Shown: positions 44,801 through 58,460, counted from the first letter of the stretch. The stretch is DNA of 64,000 nucleotides from Populus alba (GCF_005239225.2 NC_133301.1:10044318-10108317); one strand, 5' to 3'. Notes: generated from the sequence alone by a model not told the origin. Made by a program: numbers and translations.

Positions 44801-47800
44801 CCAAACAAATGAGAACAACGTGTTTGAAATCAGGACTAAAATCTGCCAAGAATGTACGAAAATTGAAGATTCAAGCTACATGAAGGAATTTTAGCATGAA
44901 GACTTTGTTTTTGTTATTCTATTCTATTTATTTATTTATTTAAAGTTCAATAATTATTTTTATTTTAGGCTTGTTCTAACGCATTAGACATTGTCAAGGG
45001 ATTTATTTCATTATTAGACTTATCTTAGTTAATTAGTAATTTAGGCTCATTAGCTTGCAACCCAAAAGAGATCCATCATGACTTGTTGTGATGGGAAGTT
45101 GTCATTAGGTTCTTATGTACTTTCTACCATTCAATGATTCCCCCTTATATTTAGGAAGTTTTGTTCCGAGACATTTTATTTCTATGTCATTAATTTCTTG
45201 ATTTATATTGTCTATCTCTCTCATTTTATTTAGATCACTAATTGATTATAATGTTGATGACTCTCTTCATCAAAATTTAATTCAATTTAATTTCTTGGCT
45301 GAAATTGTCGATATATAATTAGTTAAAAAAATTTAATTTTGATTCTACGATCCGAGTTTACATTGTATTTTCCATGTCATGTCAAAAAAATATTTTTGAC
45401 AACCTTGCATGTAAGTAATGCAGAGTACAGGTACCCATGGATGCTACAATTAAGGAGTTGTAGGATCATCATGAAACCCATTCCTTGTCCAATTAACTTT
45501 CTTTCTAGTAATGCATATAAGCAACCGGCATATCCAAACTCACCCATGCAAATGTTCTGCATTCTACACTTAGCAAACGTCAGCCAAATTAAGGCATGCA
45601 CTTGTTAGAACAAGTCAGGAGTTGGAAAACATGATCAAGAGTTGTAATAGATAAACCATGACAAACAATTTTGAGCTATTCTGATATTTTCATCAAAGAT
45701 ATATGGCCATAGGCAGTCATTCAGGCATGCAAATGAAGAGATGCAATATAGAAGCATAATGAAAAGTTGTGCTTAAACATTCTGGACCAGAAAAAACTTT
45801 GTCTTGGACATATATGAGCATCATTATACCTGAAAATGTCTTGGCAGCTTCTCCGGACAGAACCACCAAAACTGAGCAAAGTTCTTTTAAGTCTTGTGGT
45901 TGGATGATGTCTGCCAAGAGAGACCTGCAATCATGACATGAAGGTTAGTTTTGAAGACAAGAAAATTGGTACTGTTTTCATGAAGACAGCCACTATACCT
46001 GTATGTGATTTTTGAAGGGCCCAATATTGTAGCGTTCCCCGCACGAGCAACGGGATAGGAGGGCAATGAAGAGGAGGGTGCAGGAGGCCTGGTATGGCTT
46101 CCCTGATGAACACAAAAATCACACAGTAACACTGTCATGTGTTGTGAAACCAGGCCCAAATAAGATGATGTGGTGATAAATCAACGGATCTAACAAACAG
46201 CAATGTGGATGTATTTTGCAAATGTGAACCATGATACAGAAGACTGGCAAAGAAGCAAGTTTTATGATAACATCTTTCTTCTTCTTTCTGATTTGACTCC
46301 ACAAATACTAGCTTATTTTATGCATCAAATTGTAAACAGCTAAGATCAGGTAGCTTTAAAAAATCATAGTTGCAATAAAAAAAATTATCTTTGAAATCAA
46401 ATTAAACAAATATGCTAAGAGGACATTTACCTGTTGAAAATGTCCAAGCCTGTCAATTGATGGATCCTTGACTGTCTGCCCAAAGAAAAGCTCCTGACCT
46501 TTTCTCTTCCTAGATACTGGAGGGGAAGCATAACCAGATGATCCAATAGCGCCTGTTATTGCAGCATTTGCAGCCTGTTGAATATATGCCATGTTGTTGC
46601 CGTGGTCACCATGAAAGAGTGCCTGTCTCTCTTCACTTCCTTCAAAGTTCTTGCAGTCCATGCATTTACAATTTTCAGAACAAAGAATATTGGCTTGGAA
46701 ACATTCACAGTACTTTTTGAGACATCCAGATTTCTTGCAGTGGCATCCCTTATTGTGCTTTACAAACACCAATCCATCCCCAGTTTCTTCCTGCAATTGT
46801 TTCCAACCATTTCATATGATGGTCAACAACACCAGAAAACAGTGTTATCTAATAAAAAAAAGAACTCAATTGAATTCCAAGCAAAGGTAATTCTTTAAAT
46901 TCAACAGTAACTAACAAGCAAGAAGAAATTAATTATTACCTATGTGTCTATCATAATGGTGTTGTGCTAATTTTCTAAATGAATAAATTCCACATACATA
47001 AAAAGAAACACCACATTACAAAGTTCAGCATATGAGGATTTATTTCAGATAAAATTCATAGGAAAAAGATTTGATATCTACTGAATATTTTGATAGAAGA
47101 AAATTTTATTAATAATGAAAAAAGAACAGGATAACAAAATAAAGAATAAGTCATCCATCAAAACGGAGAATGGGAAACGAAGTGAGAGAATATAAGAGCC
47201 CTACAATCTCTTCCAATGTCATGAGCCCTTCTGTCTCTTCGAATGTCAAAATTTGAACCCCCAGTTATTTTCCCACTGTCCAAGACTTGATTATTTGGTA
47301 TTACATACTGAAAAGTCATTCAAGGCAAAAGGAAAATGACAAAAGGAATATTATTTTGTTAATATTGAAAATCATGTCACATCTCAAGTAGTGATAACAC
47401 CTTCATGCACAACAAGGGAAAAAGACAACCACCACTCAAAATCTTCACAATAAAAAATACAACCTAACTATAGCTTCAGAAACAAAAATTGTCATTTAAA
47501 TTCCATCAAAAAATGGGAAAGAGCTCTGGTTCCAAAAAGAAGAGAAGGAAAAACAAAGGTAAAGAAATGGCTATACATGACAAAGACTCCCTTGTGAAGT
47601 AAATGTTGAGAATACCATAACAATTGTTTCTATTTTTTGAACTAAATTAAAACAAAAGGAAACAACATCATGATTTGATATTGGTTAATAAACTTCATAA
47701 AAGCATTCAGCTGAAAAGCAGTCTACATAGGCATAACCAACATACCCGACTATCCCGTGTTCCATGTGGGCTGCTAGCAATTTTTGGCCTGAATGCATTT

Positions 47801-49622
47801 GGATTACGCTCTAAAGTAGCTTCAACAGCTTCCCGCCTGGCAGCCTCATTTTCAACATTGTTATAACAATTAACACAATTGCACCCATCACAGTATGTTC
47901 CAGAGGCAAAACACTCACAGTAACTGCTCCAGACATGAAAAAAGTTATATATCAGCAAATATCTTGTACCAACCACTGCAGAACAAGAATTGACATAAAA
48001 TTCCCAGAAATCCAGGAAAGTCAAAGCAAACCCGAAACCCATTATACAGAATGCTAGGATATCGCGCAACTGAAACACAGAAAGCAGGCACTGTATGTTT
48101 AAAATGATTTAAGCAAGCTTCCTAGGCATTGTTTAAATGTATGAAAATCATTTCAAGCATATGGCACGAGACGAGCAGTGCCAGACCTTCAGTGTTGCAC
48201 TTAAAACGTGTACTTCCTGGATATAGGAGTGGAAAAGGAATTCAATTGTTTCTTTTTATGTTGAAATAAAACTCTATAACAAATCGACACATGTAACTCC
48301 ATTTTTTAAATTCTTAAATAGAAAAGCAAACAAGCACTAAATCCTAAGACCAAATAAGTAGAGTACCAAAATGTATTTGAATTAAATTTCATCAGAAAAG
48401 AAACAGTAAAACTGACTCTAAAGCATAACTCAATATCATCACACTGATGAAACATTACTACGACAATAATGTACTTACAGCTTTAAGCACCGTGAGTGTT
48501 TACAGTTACACTGTCTTTGCTTCTTTGGAGTACCATCTTTCAATTCAGTGTTCGGTATTGGTATTGATTTTGGTGATTCTGGTTTCCTGAACATGGGGGG
48601 GAGCATTCTTAGACTCTTAGGAAAGAAATGAATGGATGAAAATTTGAAAGAATGTCATAATGGCAAACCAATTGTGTGTCTTGATCAATGCAGAGTTTCA
48701 AACAATGAAAACAGTTGCAAAGTAACTAATTTCGTGTCTGTCTCTACCAAAACTTCTCTAAACTTCATGTTTAGGGCAATTATTCACCAAATGCATCTCA
48801 GTTTGAAAATAAACGCACCAAAATATCTTCATCAATAGGAAAGGGAAAACAACTAACCCAGCGAGGAATCACATTTACAAGACTGTCTCTTTTTTTCATT
48901 ATTCAATGGGAAAAAAGAGTTCCTTTCTTTTAAGAAAACTAAGCAAGCAAATTATCTCCTGGGAAAAAATTTAAAAACCTCCACAAAAACGAAAAATTTT
49001 TATGGTTTCTAATTCATTACCAACAATTGAAGCAAAAAAAAAAATGAAAAATCCAAAATTGAATTAATGAGAGAAAGAGCAGTGATAAGAACCCTCCAAA
49101 ATTCGCAAATATGAAAACTTTGCAAGTCCAAAATCAAAACTTTCAAACAAAAATTTCAATTAAGCCCACAGATTGGTAAAATTCCATAACGAATTATTCC
49201 AAGAAAAATGCAAATTTAGAAACCTGCACAGCAAAAGCTACACATACCATCTCAGAAAGCAATTTTTTTTTTCAAAAATTACAAATTGTAACTTACACAG
49301 CCCTGACTGGCTGCTGCTGCTGCTGCGTCTGCTGTTGCGGTACCACTTGTATCTCAGCCACCTGTGGCTGCAGTTGCAGTTGGGATTGTGGGTGGGGCTG
49401 GGGCTGGGGCTGGGGCTGGCTCTGGCTCTGGCTCTGCGCAGCCGCCGGGGAAACCAAGAGAGGCGGCTTCTGCAGTGGCGACGGCTGCGATTGAGGATGG
49501 TCAGGAAGTACACCCTGTGTAAAATCGAGCTGTCTGGCTAGCTTCTTGGTCTGAAAATATGCATTCTCCGATTGCTGCTGCTGCTTTTTTGGAGGGAATT
49601 CGCTTCCCTCACTTTCCCCCAT
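41853..49622 (-). CDS. TCX5-like: CXC/CPP-domain (tesmin/TSO1-like) transcriptional regulator, TCX5/TCX6 type
   Basis: Eight coding exons: 49297-49622, 48479-48586, 47746-47923, 46431-46790, 45999-46102, 45830-45924, 42782-43201, 41853-42100. They join in frame to 612 residues. Two cysteine-rich CXC motifs, nine Cys each, lie at about 135-164 ([16 protein letters not shown]...) and 220-250 ([16 protein letters not shown]...). They are joined by the signature [10 protein letters not shown]. This is the CRC domain that binds CHR-type DNA sites in LIN54 relatives. Arabidopsis TCX5/6 act in the DREAM complex, repressing cell-cycle and DNA-methylation genes. The N-terminus starts [13 protein letters not shown] and has a long Gln/Pro/Ser low-complexity stretch. 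Intron 6 is 2.6 kb. Intron 7 uses a GC donor (AAAAG/GCAAGT), the only choice that keeps the frame. Confidence 0.93.
42325..42500 (+). mobile_element. SINE-like relic in intron 7 of the CXC gene
   Basis: Contains an A-box-like CAATGGTTTGATC and a B-box-like GTCCTCAGTTCAAACTT (B-box centre 42380-42390) about 40 nt apart. It continues into a non-coding tail (ACGGGTGGAAGAGGGC...). The spacing fits a tRNA-derived SINE. No clear poly-A tail or target-site duplication was found, so it is old or misread. Confidence 0.4.
44340..45360. mobile_element. Possible LTR-type or other transposon relic in intron 6 of the CXC gene
   Basis: A distinct, less AT-rich block in the 2.6-kb intron. It begins with a perfect 15-bp hairpin (44354-44389) and contains no intact frame. 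Its texture (TATATA near 44778, then a T-rich stretch and a GTTCTAACGC...CATTAG block) resembles a solo LTR. I could not find paired terminal TG/CA ends with a target duplication, so this remains tentative. Confidence 0.3.
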
Positions 49623-51671
49623 CTATATTCAATTTTTCCCCAAATCACTACTTCCCAGATTCTTTAACAAAAAAAAATAATGAATCCACAGAATTTCCCT
49701 CTCAATAATTACACCAATTCGAAAAATCCTCAAACCTTCAGATCCAAAAACATGAAAATAAATAATCCAGAAAACACAATTACTTAACGAATGTGAAATT
49801 AATCAGCTCAAAATAAATCCCAACAGGAAATTTAAACCAAAACTGGACAAAAAAGAGAATTACTGATAACTTTGATCCAAAACCGAAGAGAGGGGGGGCT
49901 AGAGAGAGAGCGAAAAGGCGCGGTTTTGAGTGTAATTATTATATATAAAAAAAAAAGTTACTGTAGGTTAGCAAAGGAGTGTTTTTGTTTTGTGCTCTGC
50001 TTTCGTTTTTGGTTTTGGTTTGGCTGGCGGTGTTGTTCTTCTCTTCTTCTTTTTCTTCTTCTTCTTCTCTCGTTTCGAGTGTCTCTCCTCCCTCTCTCTC
50101 AAGTGATTTTGAAATTCAATTTTCTTCTTTATTCAATGGTTGGATTTCCGTTTTGTTTCTAATCTGACGGTTTTCTTGAATTCGATGATCTGACGGTCAT
50201 ATTTCATAGATAGAGAATCAGGTATCGTTGTTTCGCCGTTTGATTAACTATCCTCTAAAATTTCAACATTAATGGTGTGACTCCATTTGTCTAATGGGAT
50301 AGTGTACACTGTGGTGCGGGTTGCGAAGAGTTTACAAGTCCCAACCCACGGATTCATGCCACGTAGGGAAAAGGTTAGTTGGCAGCGTGTTATTGGATGG
50401 TTGGGTTATGAGTTAAAAGAGGAGGGAATTTTTTTAGTGGGTTCTTCACTTCTTCTTACTCCGTGAAAAGTGAAAATAAAATATAAAATTGGCGCTAAAC
50501 TGTTGACTTGGAGTTAGTGTTGGAGATAAGGTAAAGTTTTAAGATTTGGTGACAGATTTCCCAAGTAAATCTCAGCACTACAAGGAAACTAATGGATGGT
50601 CAAGATCTATTCTAGACACAGAGGAATATGAGCACGTGATTGTAACTAAAACGAGAAAAAAAATACAAGGGGAAGACATTGTCTGACACTAAATATTTCT
50701 CAGCTAAAATAGGCAACTTCTTCACCTTTGCAAATGTTCTTCCATTTCATAAATCAAATTATTTTATATGATAAAATCGGCTTCAGAAATACCCACCCAG
50801 CATCGAGTTTCATTTATTTTCTTGTCTAATTCTTGATTTGTAATATAATTATTAAACTTGACTTGGTATAAGATTCAAACTGCCAAAAAAAAATTTAACA
50901 AAAATATAAGCTATATAAAATCAAATTTTAATTAAATTATATATTAATCCGCGGAAATGATTATGTCAAATCAGATTTAACTTTTTGATAAACTTTTTTA
51001 TCAGATGGACTGGGCTAAGAAGCACCATGTTGAATCCGAGTCAACACACGATGTCCTGTGTTCAATAAGTGTTCATAAATCGACCATTTGAAAACAAAAC
51101 AAAAGGAACCTGTATTTTGTGTTTCACTAAAAAACATGAATCCACGGGTCTTATCAGCATTTGAAAAAGAAACACCGAGTTGGAAAATTCTCTTGCGAAA
51201 GAGATGCTCGTGACATCCAAATTCAAATATAAAGTGATTGCCAATAAGATTCCTACAACCATCCTTCCATTCTCAAGTAATCAGAGTCGGGAACCATGGG
51301 TCACGGCCGCATGCTAAATTGTAACGGGTCGATTTTCATACGAGCAGCTAAAGTTCAGTTTTAGTGCCAAAAGTGATACAGACAGAGCAACACTGGTTCC
51401 AAGTTCTTCTTCTTCTTATTATTATTATTATTATTTTCTTTCTTTTTGGAAAGAAGAAAAGGAAAGAAAAACTTGAAGACCGGCGTTCATGCACCATTAC
51501 TAAAAGAACCTTTAATAAACGAAAATCAAACAATAACGATAATAGTCAGAAAACCTATTTAAGTTTTGAGCTGTGCAATAACATCCATCCTCACCCAGCG
51601 AAGAGCACAGAACTACCAACGAAAATCAAACAATAACGATGAACTATGCAAACTCCATAGCCTCACTTCTT
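49623..51671. other. 5' region of the CXC gene and 3' region of the RanBP2 zinc-finger gene
   Basis: From the left: likely CXC-gene leader and promoter, with a GA/CT-rich stretch (49890-49920) and a TTC-rich run (50040-50075) as often seen at plant core promoters. Then non-coding DNA with no recognised gene, including a TTA/TTC microsatellite near 51403-51436. The right end should be the 3' UTR of the zinc-finger gene. Confidence 0.55.
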
Positions 51672-54600
51672 TCAATACACATCTCTCATTCTGCCTCGCC
51701 CAACACGATGCCGATCATCTCGCCACCCCTGCTCCATGTACATGTTATGAACTCTTTTGGTGGTGCTAATTGGGGATCTGCTCCTGTCTCTCCCTTCACG
51801 GCCCCATCTCCCACGTTGAGGAAGTGAAGGCGGAGGTAGAGGTGGAGAGGGTGGTTGTCTCTCAAACCCTTTCCTTTCATGGAAAAAGCTATCCCTTCCA
51901 TGGTCATTATGACCCCAATCCATTGGCATTGGCCTGTCAAATTTGTTCCTCCCCCTGTATTCATCATCTGCATAATCAGATCGATCTCTCCGCATTTCAT
52001 GGTCAGAGAACCGGGCCCCTTGCCTGGGAGGTGGACCACCAGACCCATAATCTCTGGGTCTGTCTCTGGCCCAATCTCGAGGAGGAGACCTATAGCCATT
52101 CATAGTCCTGCCTGGAGAGAGATCCAATGAAGGACCAGGAAAGTGTCTTGGAGGAGCATGCAGAGGTGGGGGGCCAGGATAACCCCGCCGAGGACTCCCT
52201 CCAGATCTATAGCGAGGCCTCTTGCAATGGTTACAGAAATCTCTCCTTGCAAAGTTCAGGTTGCCACATCTGAAAGGGAAAAATGACATAAGATTTGAAG
52301 ATGCTCCATCTGCATGGTATCATAAGAAACATGCTTAAACAAAATCAACCGTTAAAAGGTAAAACCCTTTCCTTCTATCATTTGCATACAATTAGGAAGT
52401 GATATTAAGACGGAGGAGATAACCAACTTCAAGTCTTATTCAACTCAAATTTAATGACCCAAAAGTTCCAGAATCAGGTACCAAGAAAAGACAAAAAAGG
52501 GTATGGAGGAATGGAGAGTGAAACTATACAATAAAAAACTATGAAATATGAACTTACAAAGCATCGGTGCAGATCCAGTCACCTTCCCTTGGGCGTACAT
52601 TTGGATTATTCCTACCCATGCCCTCCCCTCTATGAGATCCTGGACCAAGTCCAGGCCCATCAAAACCTCTTCCTCGAGCATAAGGGGGTGAAGAATCTTG
52701 AAATCTACCATGATACTTCCTGTTGCTAAAATCACGACCTCGAGATGGCCCCACTGAATTATCAAAATCAGAATTGTATCTGTGATCTGCATCCTTACGA
52801 CGTACAGGAGAACCAGAACCTGCACGAAGCCTATATCCTGGAAAAAAGCCAGCGAAGTCTAAAGATGAGCAAGCCCTAAAACAAGGGAGAAATTTTGTTA
52901 GTGCAAAGTAGAAATGCTAGCTGTAGATTTGACCCAAAAACTGTGAAATAACCAATCCAACAAAATAGCAATGACATCAATCATCAGTCAGGGCATTTCC
53001 CCATAAAAAGTGGGTATAGATACCAAGTGTGGAAGAGTAAGGCATTCACATGATAATGGCCTATTGCTGTCTCTCCAAATGATAGCACCCGTTACAATGA
53101 ATACAACTGGAGCAGCACATAAGTAAAACCAAAACCAGTTACTTGAAATCACAAAAATCTACATACATGACCAACAAGTCCATTTTTTCCTACTTTAACA
53201 GGTCATGTCCTCCCATTTCATCACCCAGAGCATCCTTAAAGATATGTTTCTAACCTAAGTACTGAACTAACAGCACCAAATCAATTTATCAGGATCAGCC
53301 TTAACTTCACAATAGCAATGGGAATGAAACTTGGTTGATATGTGAAGCCCAACACAGACCACCATAACCCAAGCACAAGTATGTCCCGATAACTTCATTC
53401 AAAAACAAGCTTCAAGGGCAGCAAGACCAACAAGCATTCCACCAGTAGAAGACAGCAAGGTTCACAGTAGCTTAATAATTCACAAATTAAGTGGCAACCA
53501 ATTTAATCCGATTATCTTCACAACCAACTGTGAATTATTAGAAATAATGTAACATTATATATTCCATGCAACCACAGTACCCAATAGTTTAAAGCAACAT
53601 GGTGGACAGGAGCCATAACTATCTTCCTGAACCCACAAGGTACTTTGTCATGTCCAATATGCACCGTCTGTACTCACCCCGAACAGCCAGTGAAACTAAA
53701 TTGGAAATCAGAACCCAATAGAGACCACCCAAGATTTTAAAGAGGTATGCAGCAACATCCCAGACTAGACCCATTAAACAACAACAAATAACAAAGACCT
53801 AAACAGCACAGCAGAGACTAGAAAAATGGGATGATAGTGGGATTCCACAATTCTTATGGACTTAAGACTTGATATAACAACACTGAAAAGTAGAATTCCT
53901 TAGTAGCTACTAAGAACCACTCAACTTAACCCGATTCAACCATCCAAATGTTGAAGAGTACATTACAATAATGAAAAGCCCAATCAAGCCACTGGTTCTC
54001 ACAACAATAATTCCAACACAAATACAAACACCTTCTGGAATTTACCAGGTACCAGCAATTTAACACCAACTTAAAAATTGCAAACAAACAGAACCAGCGC
54101 CAAATACCCATCAGCTAGCTGCAAAAATGCCACGTGTCAAAACAAAGCCTACACACTTGATCACACCCCAAACATGCCACCCTTTTTGTTGCTTGCCATG
54201 TAAAATCAAGGTTACAATTGCACTTGAGAATAGTGGGTATTCCAAAGCCACTCACAGGCAATGTTTGCATCTCAGTTACCCTTGAGAGAAAAGTCCTTGT
54301 AAAATGCAATATTTGTTTTCCCGATGCTATACCAAACCATAACACGTAGTTCCCTAACATCCCTGCACGTACACAAAAATGGCTTTCCAGCAAAATGACA
54401 CAGCATTCAAAAGTTCCCATACCACTCAAAATAATGATAGTTGCATTTCCCATGAATATACTAGCCATAATACAGGAACCAAATCCCCAGGGATCATGAT
54501 CCAAGAGTGCACTCACACCAACATGCCTTCCTTGAGACCAAGTTAATGTAGGCAAGCTGTAACACACAACAGCAAAATTTACTTGCAATTCAACACTCAT

Positions 54601-56837
54601 ATGGTAGTAGATCCACAAGCTCAACATGAAATGCAATGATTAGGGGGGGGGGGGACACAGATCCCATCTGACCAAAAGAAGTGAATAATATGATATTATA
54701 TCTGAAAATTTTATAAATATAACAAAATATCAAATGTTGACAAGAAGTCACTGCACATATTCTAAGTGAAAAGGCAAAAATCAGGAAAATAAATCACATC
54801 AAATGAGGAGAAATATAAACCATAAAGTGTTACAAGAAGCATTTCAATAACAAATAGTACAGCAAGGCATTCAAAGAAAATTGAAATAAGGAAGTTGATT
54901 AAACTTTCCCCGTTAAGCATGACCATATATGGCACAGCCTCTCAAACAACTGTAGAAGAAAAATAAATCTAAAATTTAAAAAAAAAAACACACACACACA
55001 TTTTCATGGGCATGCCATGGATCCTGGTAAAGCTCAACCACGCATTCATGTTTAAAGGTTCCTTTCAGCTATAAATGTTAATGACGAATACTGGTAATAG
55101 AACACAATTAAGTCTCATAAACACACTCCCACACCCCAGTTCATATTCAGTAAAAAGTGAAGGTATATGTAGCAGTAATTTTCATGGTTTAAGAATGCAA
55201 TATCATGCTTAGATATAGAGATCCCCACATCAGGAAACCTATCTTGAGTAGCAGCTGAAATTTCAAAAGTCTCCAACATATCCTCGATATTTTCAATGAT
55301 CTATCTAACCTCTGAAAAGTTAAATGTGATTAAGACATTCACTTACAGGATTAGATGTCCATTCGTTAAATTAGAAACAACATTCACATATGTATAGTAA
55401 AGAAAGAATGAGATGATAACAATGAGGTATATAGTAGAAACAAAAGGTCAATATGCGTTGTTCTTTAACTTTTGATGCATAGAAAAGTCAAAACCATGTT
55501 TGGTTGGAGATAACTTTCGACTTGAATCAAAAATCTGTTACATAATTGAGTCAATTTATTTATTTAGTCAAAAGTTAAAACTTTTAACTTATAGATTGTA
55601 GCTTAGACTACATATATTATTCAAAAAAGTTGATTTAAGTCATTTTCACCAAATATATTTCTAACAAAAAATCATTTTAACTTATTTTTATCATCAATTA
55701 TTTATGAAAAACAACTTTTGGATTATAACTCAATTTCAAAAATCATAATTAAAAAGTCATGTCAAACATACTATTAATCATCCTACTTGAATCTTCAAAT
55801 ATTGCAAAAATACTCAGCGTTCCCATTTTAATGCTTAAAACTTTTATCATATGCTAGAAGGAAATGTTTAACCATACCCAAAGCTATTATCCACGGTAAG
55901 TTTCCCATACTTCAATTATTTGGCAGCTTGACATCAAACTGTCAAATGATTTCCACTATCAGCTTTTATGAAGGCAACTAACGAAGCAATACATGATTAC
56001 AAAACCATTATTTGGAAATATATATATATATATATATAATAAAATAAAATTAAGAACGAAACAAGGAGAGTGAAAGAGAAATGAAAAGCACCACGGGATA
56101 ACTAAGATATATCCAAAAAGTTGCTCACTTACACTAACATGTTCTCATTCTTTGAGATAAAAGCTAGGTTCCATAGAAAAAGCCTTCCAGTGAATTAATA
56201 TTAGTCCCACTATCAATCATAGAAGAATTCACACATAATTAAAGTTGTTTTCCGTAAATAAAAAAAATAAAAAGCGCAGATTACAACCTTAAATAACAAT
56301 AGCAATTTCATTAATGTCATGAATTTTATTATTTTTCTGAAAGTGCCTCTTCAAATCACTCTTTAGTCCAATTCTTCAAACGTAATTCATAAAATAATCA
56401 AGTAACAAAAGAAAACATAGCTTTCGATACACTAGGTCAAGAACTTTAATAAATCTACAAATAAAAATATCACCGGAAGAATTAATCAGCTGTATCATTA
56501 TATTATGACTCAAATAACTCTACTACTTCGATCTAGATTTCATGATAAAAAAAAATTCGTATATGCGCATCTTAATTAAAATATGAAGAGATACAAAAAA
56601 TAAGTAAACAAACTAAAATTAAGAAAAAAGAGACGAACCAGGATCATCAGAGTATCGTTCGGGGCGAGAATAGGATGGGGGTTTACGGAGGAACTCTCCA
56701 GGCTCGTAATCGCTACCACCTGTGAGGCCTCCACCTCCAGCGCCATCACCGCCGTCTCTAACGGATGGACGTACAACGAGGCTGCTAAGGAGAGGCTGGT
56801 GATGCTGTGTCGTTTGGTCCCTGTCTCTGGACCCCAT
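51672..56837 (-). CDS. RanBP2-type zinc-finger, RGG/RS-rich RNA-binding protein
   Basis: Three coding exons: 56639-56837, 52558-52837 and 51672-52269. The phases agree and give 358 residues. A single RanBP2-type zinc finger, DWICTDALCGNLNFARRDFC, continues to NHC, with Cys156, Cys161, Cys172 and Cys175 and Trp154. It is preceded by the NNPNVRPREG linker. The rest is low-complexity: Gly/Asp/Arg-rich before the finger (RGRGFDGPGLGPG) and Arg/Asp/Gly/Pro-rich after it, with SPPRDWARDRPRD and RDRSRSP near the end. Such fingers bind single-stranded GGU-type RNA in ZRANB2 and FUS/TAF15 relatives, so a role in mRNA processing is likely. Intron 1 is about 3.8 kb and the donor in exon 2 is GTAAGT. Confidence 0.9.
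54643..54654. repeat. Poly-G run in intron 1 of the zinc-finger gene
   Basis: Twelve consecutive Gs on the plus strand (C-tract in the transcript) inside an AT-rich intron. Such runs are rare in this window and prone to length change or sequencing error. Confidence 0.9.
56021..56038. repeat. (TA)n microsatellite in intron 1 of the zinc-finger gene
   Basis: TA run of about 18 nt. Confidence 0.9.
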
Positions 56838-57179
56838 CGTTTTGTCGCTCTACTCTTTCTGTTTGAAGTAGTAACTGATAAGCAAGCGCGTCCATAAATA
56901 TGTGCGTCGGGTAATTTGTTTGTTTTGTTTTTGTCTTGGGTTGGTCTTTCAAAGGTGATTTTTGTTGCTTTGTCAGCCTCTTATTGTTTTACATTTTGTA
57001 GCAAATTACTTGTTTACGTGTCACCACTTCATTGTGGGTTAAACATAACCCAGAAAAAAATAAAAAGCTAAATATCTGGCGATTTTTTTAAAGTATTTTT
57101 ATTTAAAAATATATTAAAATAATATTTTTTTTTTATTTTTTAATATATAAATACAGCCTAATCAAGGCTGAGAATGTAT

Positions 57180-57370
57180 TTAAAAATGCTTTGTTTTTGC
57201 TTTTGAATGCTTTTTTTTAATATTTTTAGTTTTAAAAAATATTAGATTGATGTTTTTTAATATATTTTTTATGATTTTAATATTATAATATAAAAAAATT
57301 AAAAAAATTATTTTAATAATTTTAAAAAAATATATCTTAAAAAACACTATAAACCATAATCTTAAACACT
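57180..57370 (-). mobile_element. MITE-like AT-rich relic outside the array
   Basis: On the minus strand it reads AAGTGTTTAAGATTATGGTT, then a 'gtgttttttaagatatat' core and long A/T tracts, ending near CTTTGTTTTTGC on the other side. The layout matches the array's MITE-like elements, heavily diverged. A second truncated piece lies at about 57085-57165. Confidence 0.4.
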
Positions 57371-57724
57371 TATTAAATCCAAACAAATTAACATTAAAAC
57401 TTTTTAACTTGATTTTTTATTTAATTTAGATTTAAAATTTAGAAGTATGGAAGTTATCATTATATAATATAATTAATTTAATCAGTTTAAAATAGCTTAG
57501 ATAATTATTAAAAAATTACAAAGAAAAAATTAAAAGGAAAAAACTAAATTAAAAAAACATATCTTATCTGACTCTTTACCATGCTTATTTTTTAAATTTG
57601 TTTTAACATATTTTAGTTAATTTTATTAATCTAAAAACAATAATCAATAATAAAAATCTATAATAAAAAAAATTTCTAACTTTTTATCTGCATAAGTTTA
57701 AAATTAAATATATAGGATTTGTCT

Positions 57725-58260
57725 CTCTTGATGAATGATGAATCATGGAAATGCCCCGTATTTAAGTGAAATTACTATTTTGCCCTCAGACTTCGAAATT
57801 ACGATTAAGCCACTGATTGTGCACCTGCACTGTTTACCCGGCGTGTGTGTCATGCACCGCCACTTTCCGTGTCTCGACATCGATTCTAACAAGGTGCTGG
57901 CGCATCGAACGACCCACCACCGAGCTCTCATTCTCGTCCGTTAATGGTCGTGTATATCACAACCAACCAGGGAGGGAGATCAGCGGAGATGAAGCTCGTT
58001 CTTGCTTTTACCTGCTACTAATGGCGATGTTGACGACGGGGACTCCTCGAGTTTTGGTCGGAGTGAAGGCACATCTTTCGATGGTGGTATCGAGGCGTAT
58101 GCTGGTCGGACATAGGAGAAACGGTAGCAAGAAGAGAGAAAGAGACATGGATTACGCTCAGGTGTGGCGTGGTGGATCCATGAGCTCATGTGGTTTGACA
58201 ATTCAATCGTGGTTGATATGATCCAACGATCCAGATCTAAATGATTCTAAATTGAACCTA
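57725..58260. other. GC-richer island without a recognised gene
   Basis: A block of about 500 nt is clearly richer in G and C than its surroundings and has open frames of up to 134 residues (57817-58221). The predicted protein (MCTCTVYPACVSC...) has no family resemblance, no splice-consistent neighbours and unusual composition. Its left edge (ATGCCCCGTATTT...TTTTGCCCTC) resembles edges of plant transposons, so a transposon fragment is more likely than a gene. Confidence 0.35.
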
Positions 58261-58460
58261 CGATTGTGATCTATTTGGGTTTTGATTGGGTGTGGGCGAG
58301 CTTAGATTGGTTTACTAAATCAACAGCTAGGATGTAAAATTATTTGAATAATGAAGAAAAATACCACTTTATTATTATATATGAATAATAATAAAAATTA
58401 GAGTTTGAATAATGAATAATCTTATTATATATTAATAATTTATGAATCTGATCCAAATTA

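Noticed and set aside
45339..45608. Overlapping 89- and 74-residue frames in CXC-gene intron 6
   Set aside because: Frames are open on both strands with no domain resemblance, and they lie inside a spliced intron.
51770..52130. Plus-strand frames opposite the last exon of the zinc-finger gene
   Set aside because: They are antisense shadows of the Arg/Gly/Pro-rich coding exon, which has the zinc finger and consistent splicing.
54115..54636. 173-residue minus-strand frame in intron 1 of the zinc-finger gene
   Set aside because: No family resemblance, atypical composition and no conserved start context. It is a chance open frame inside an intron.
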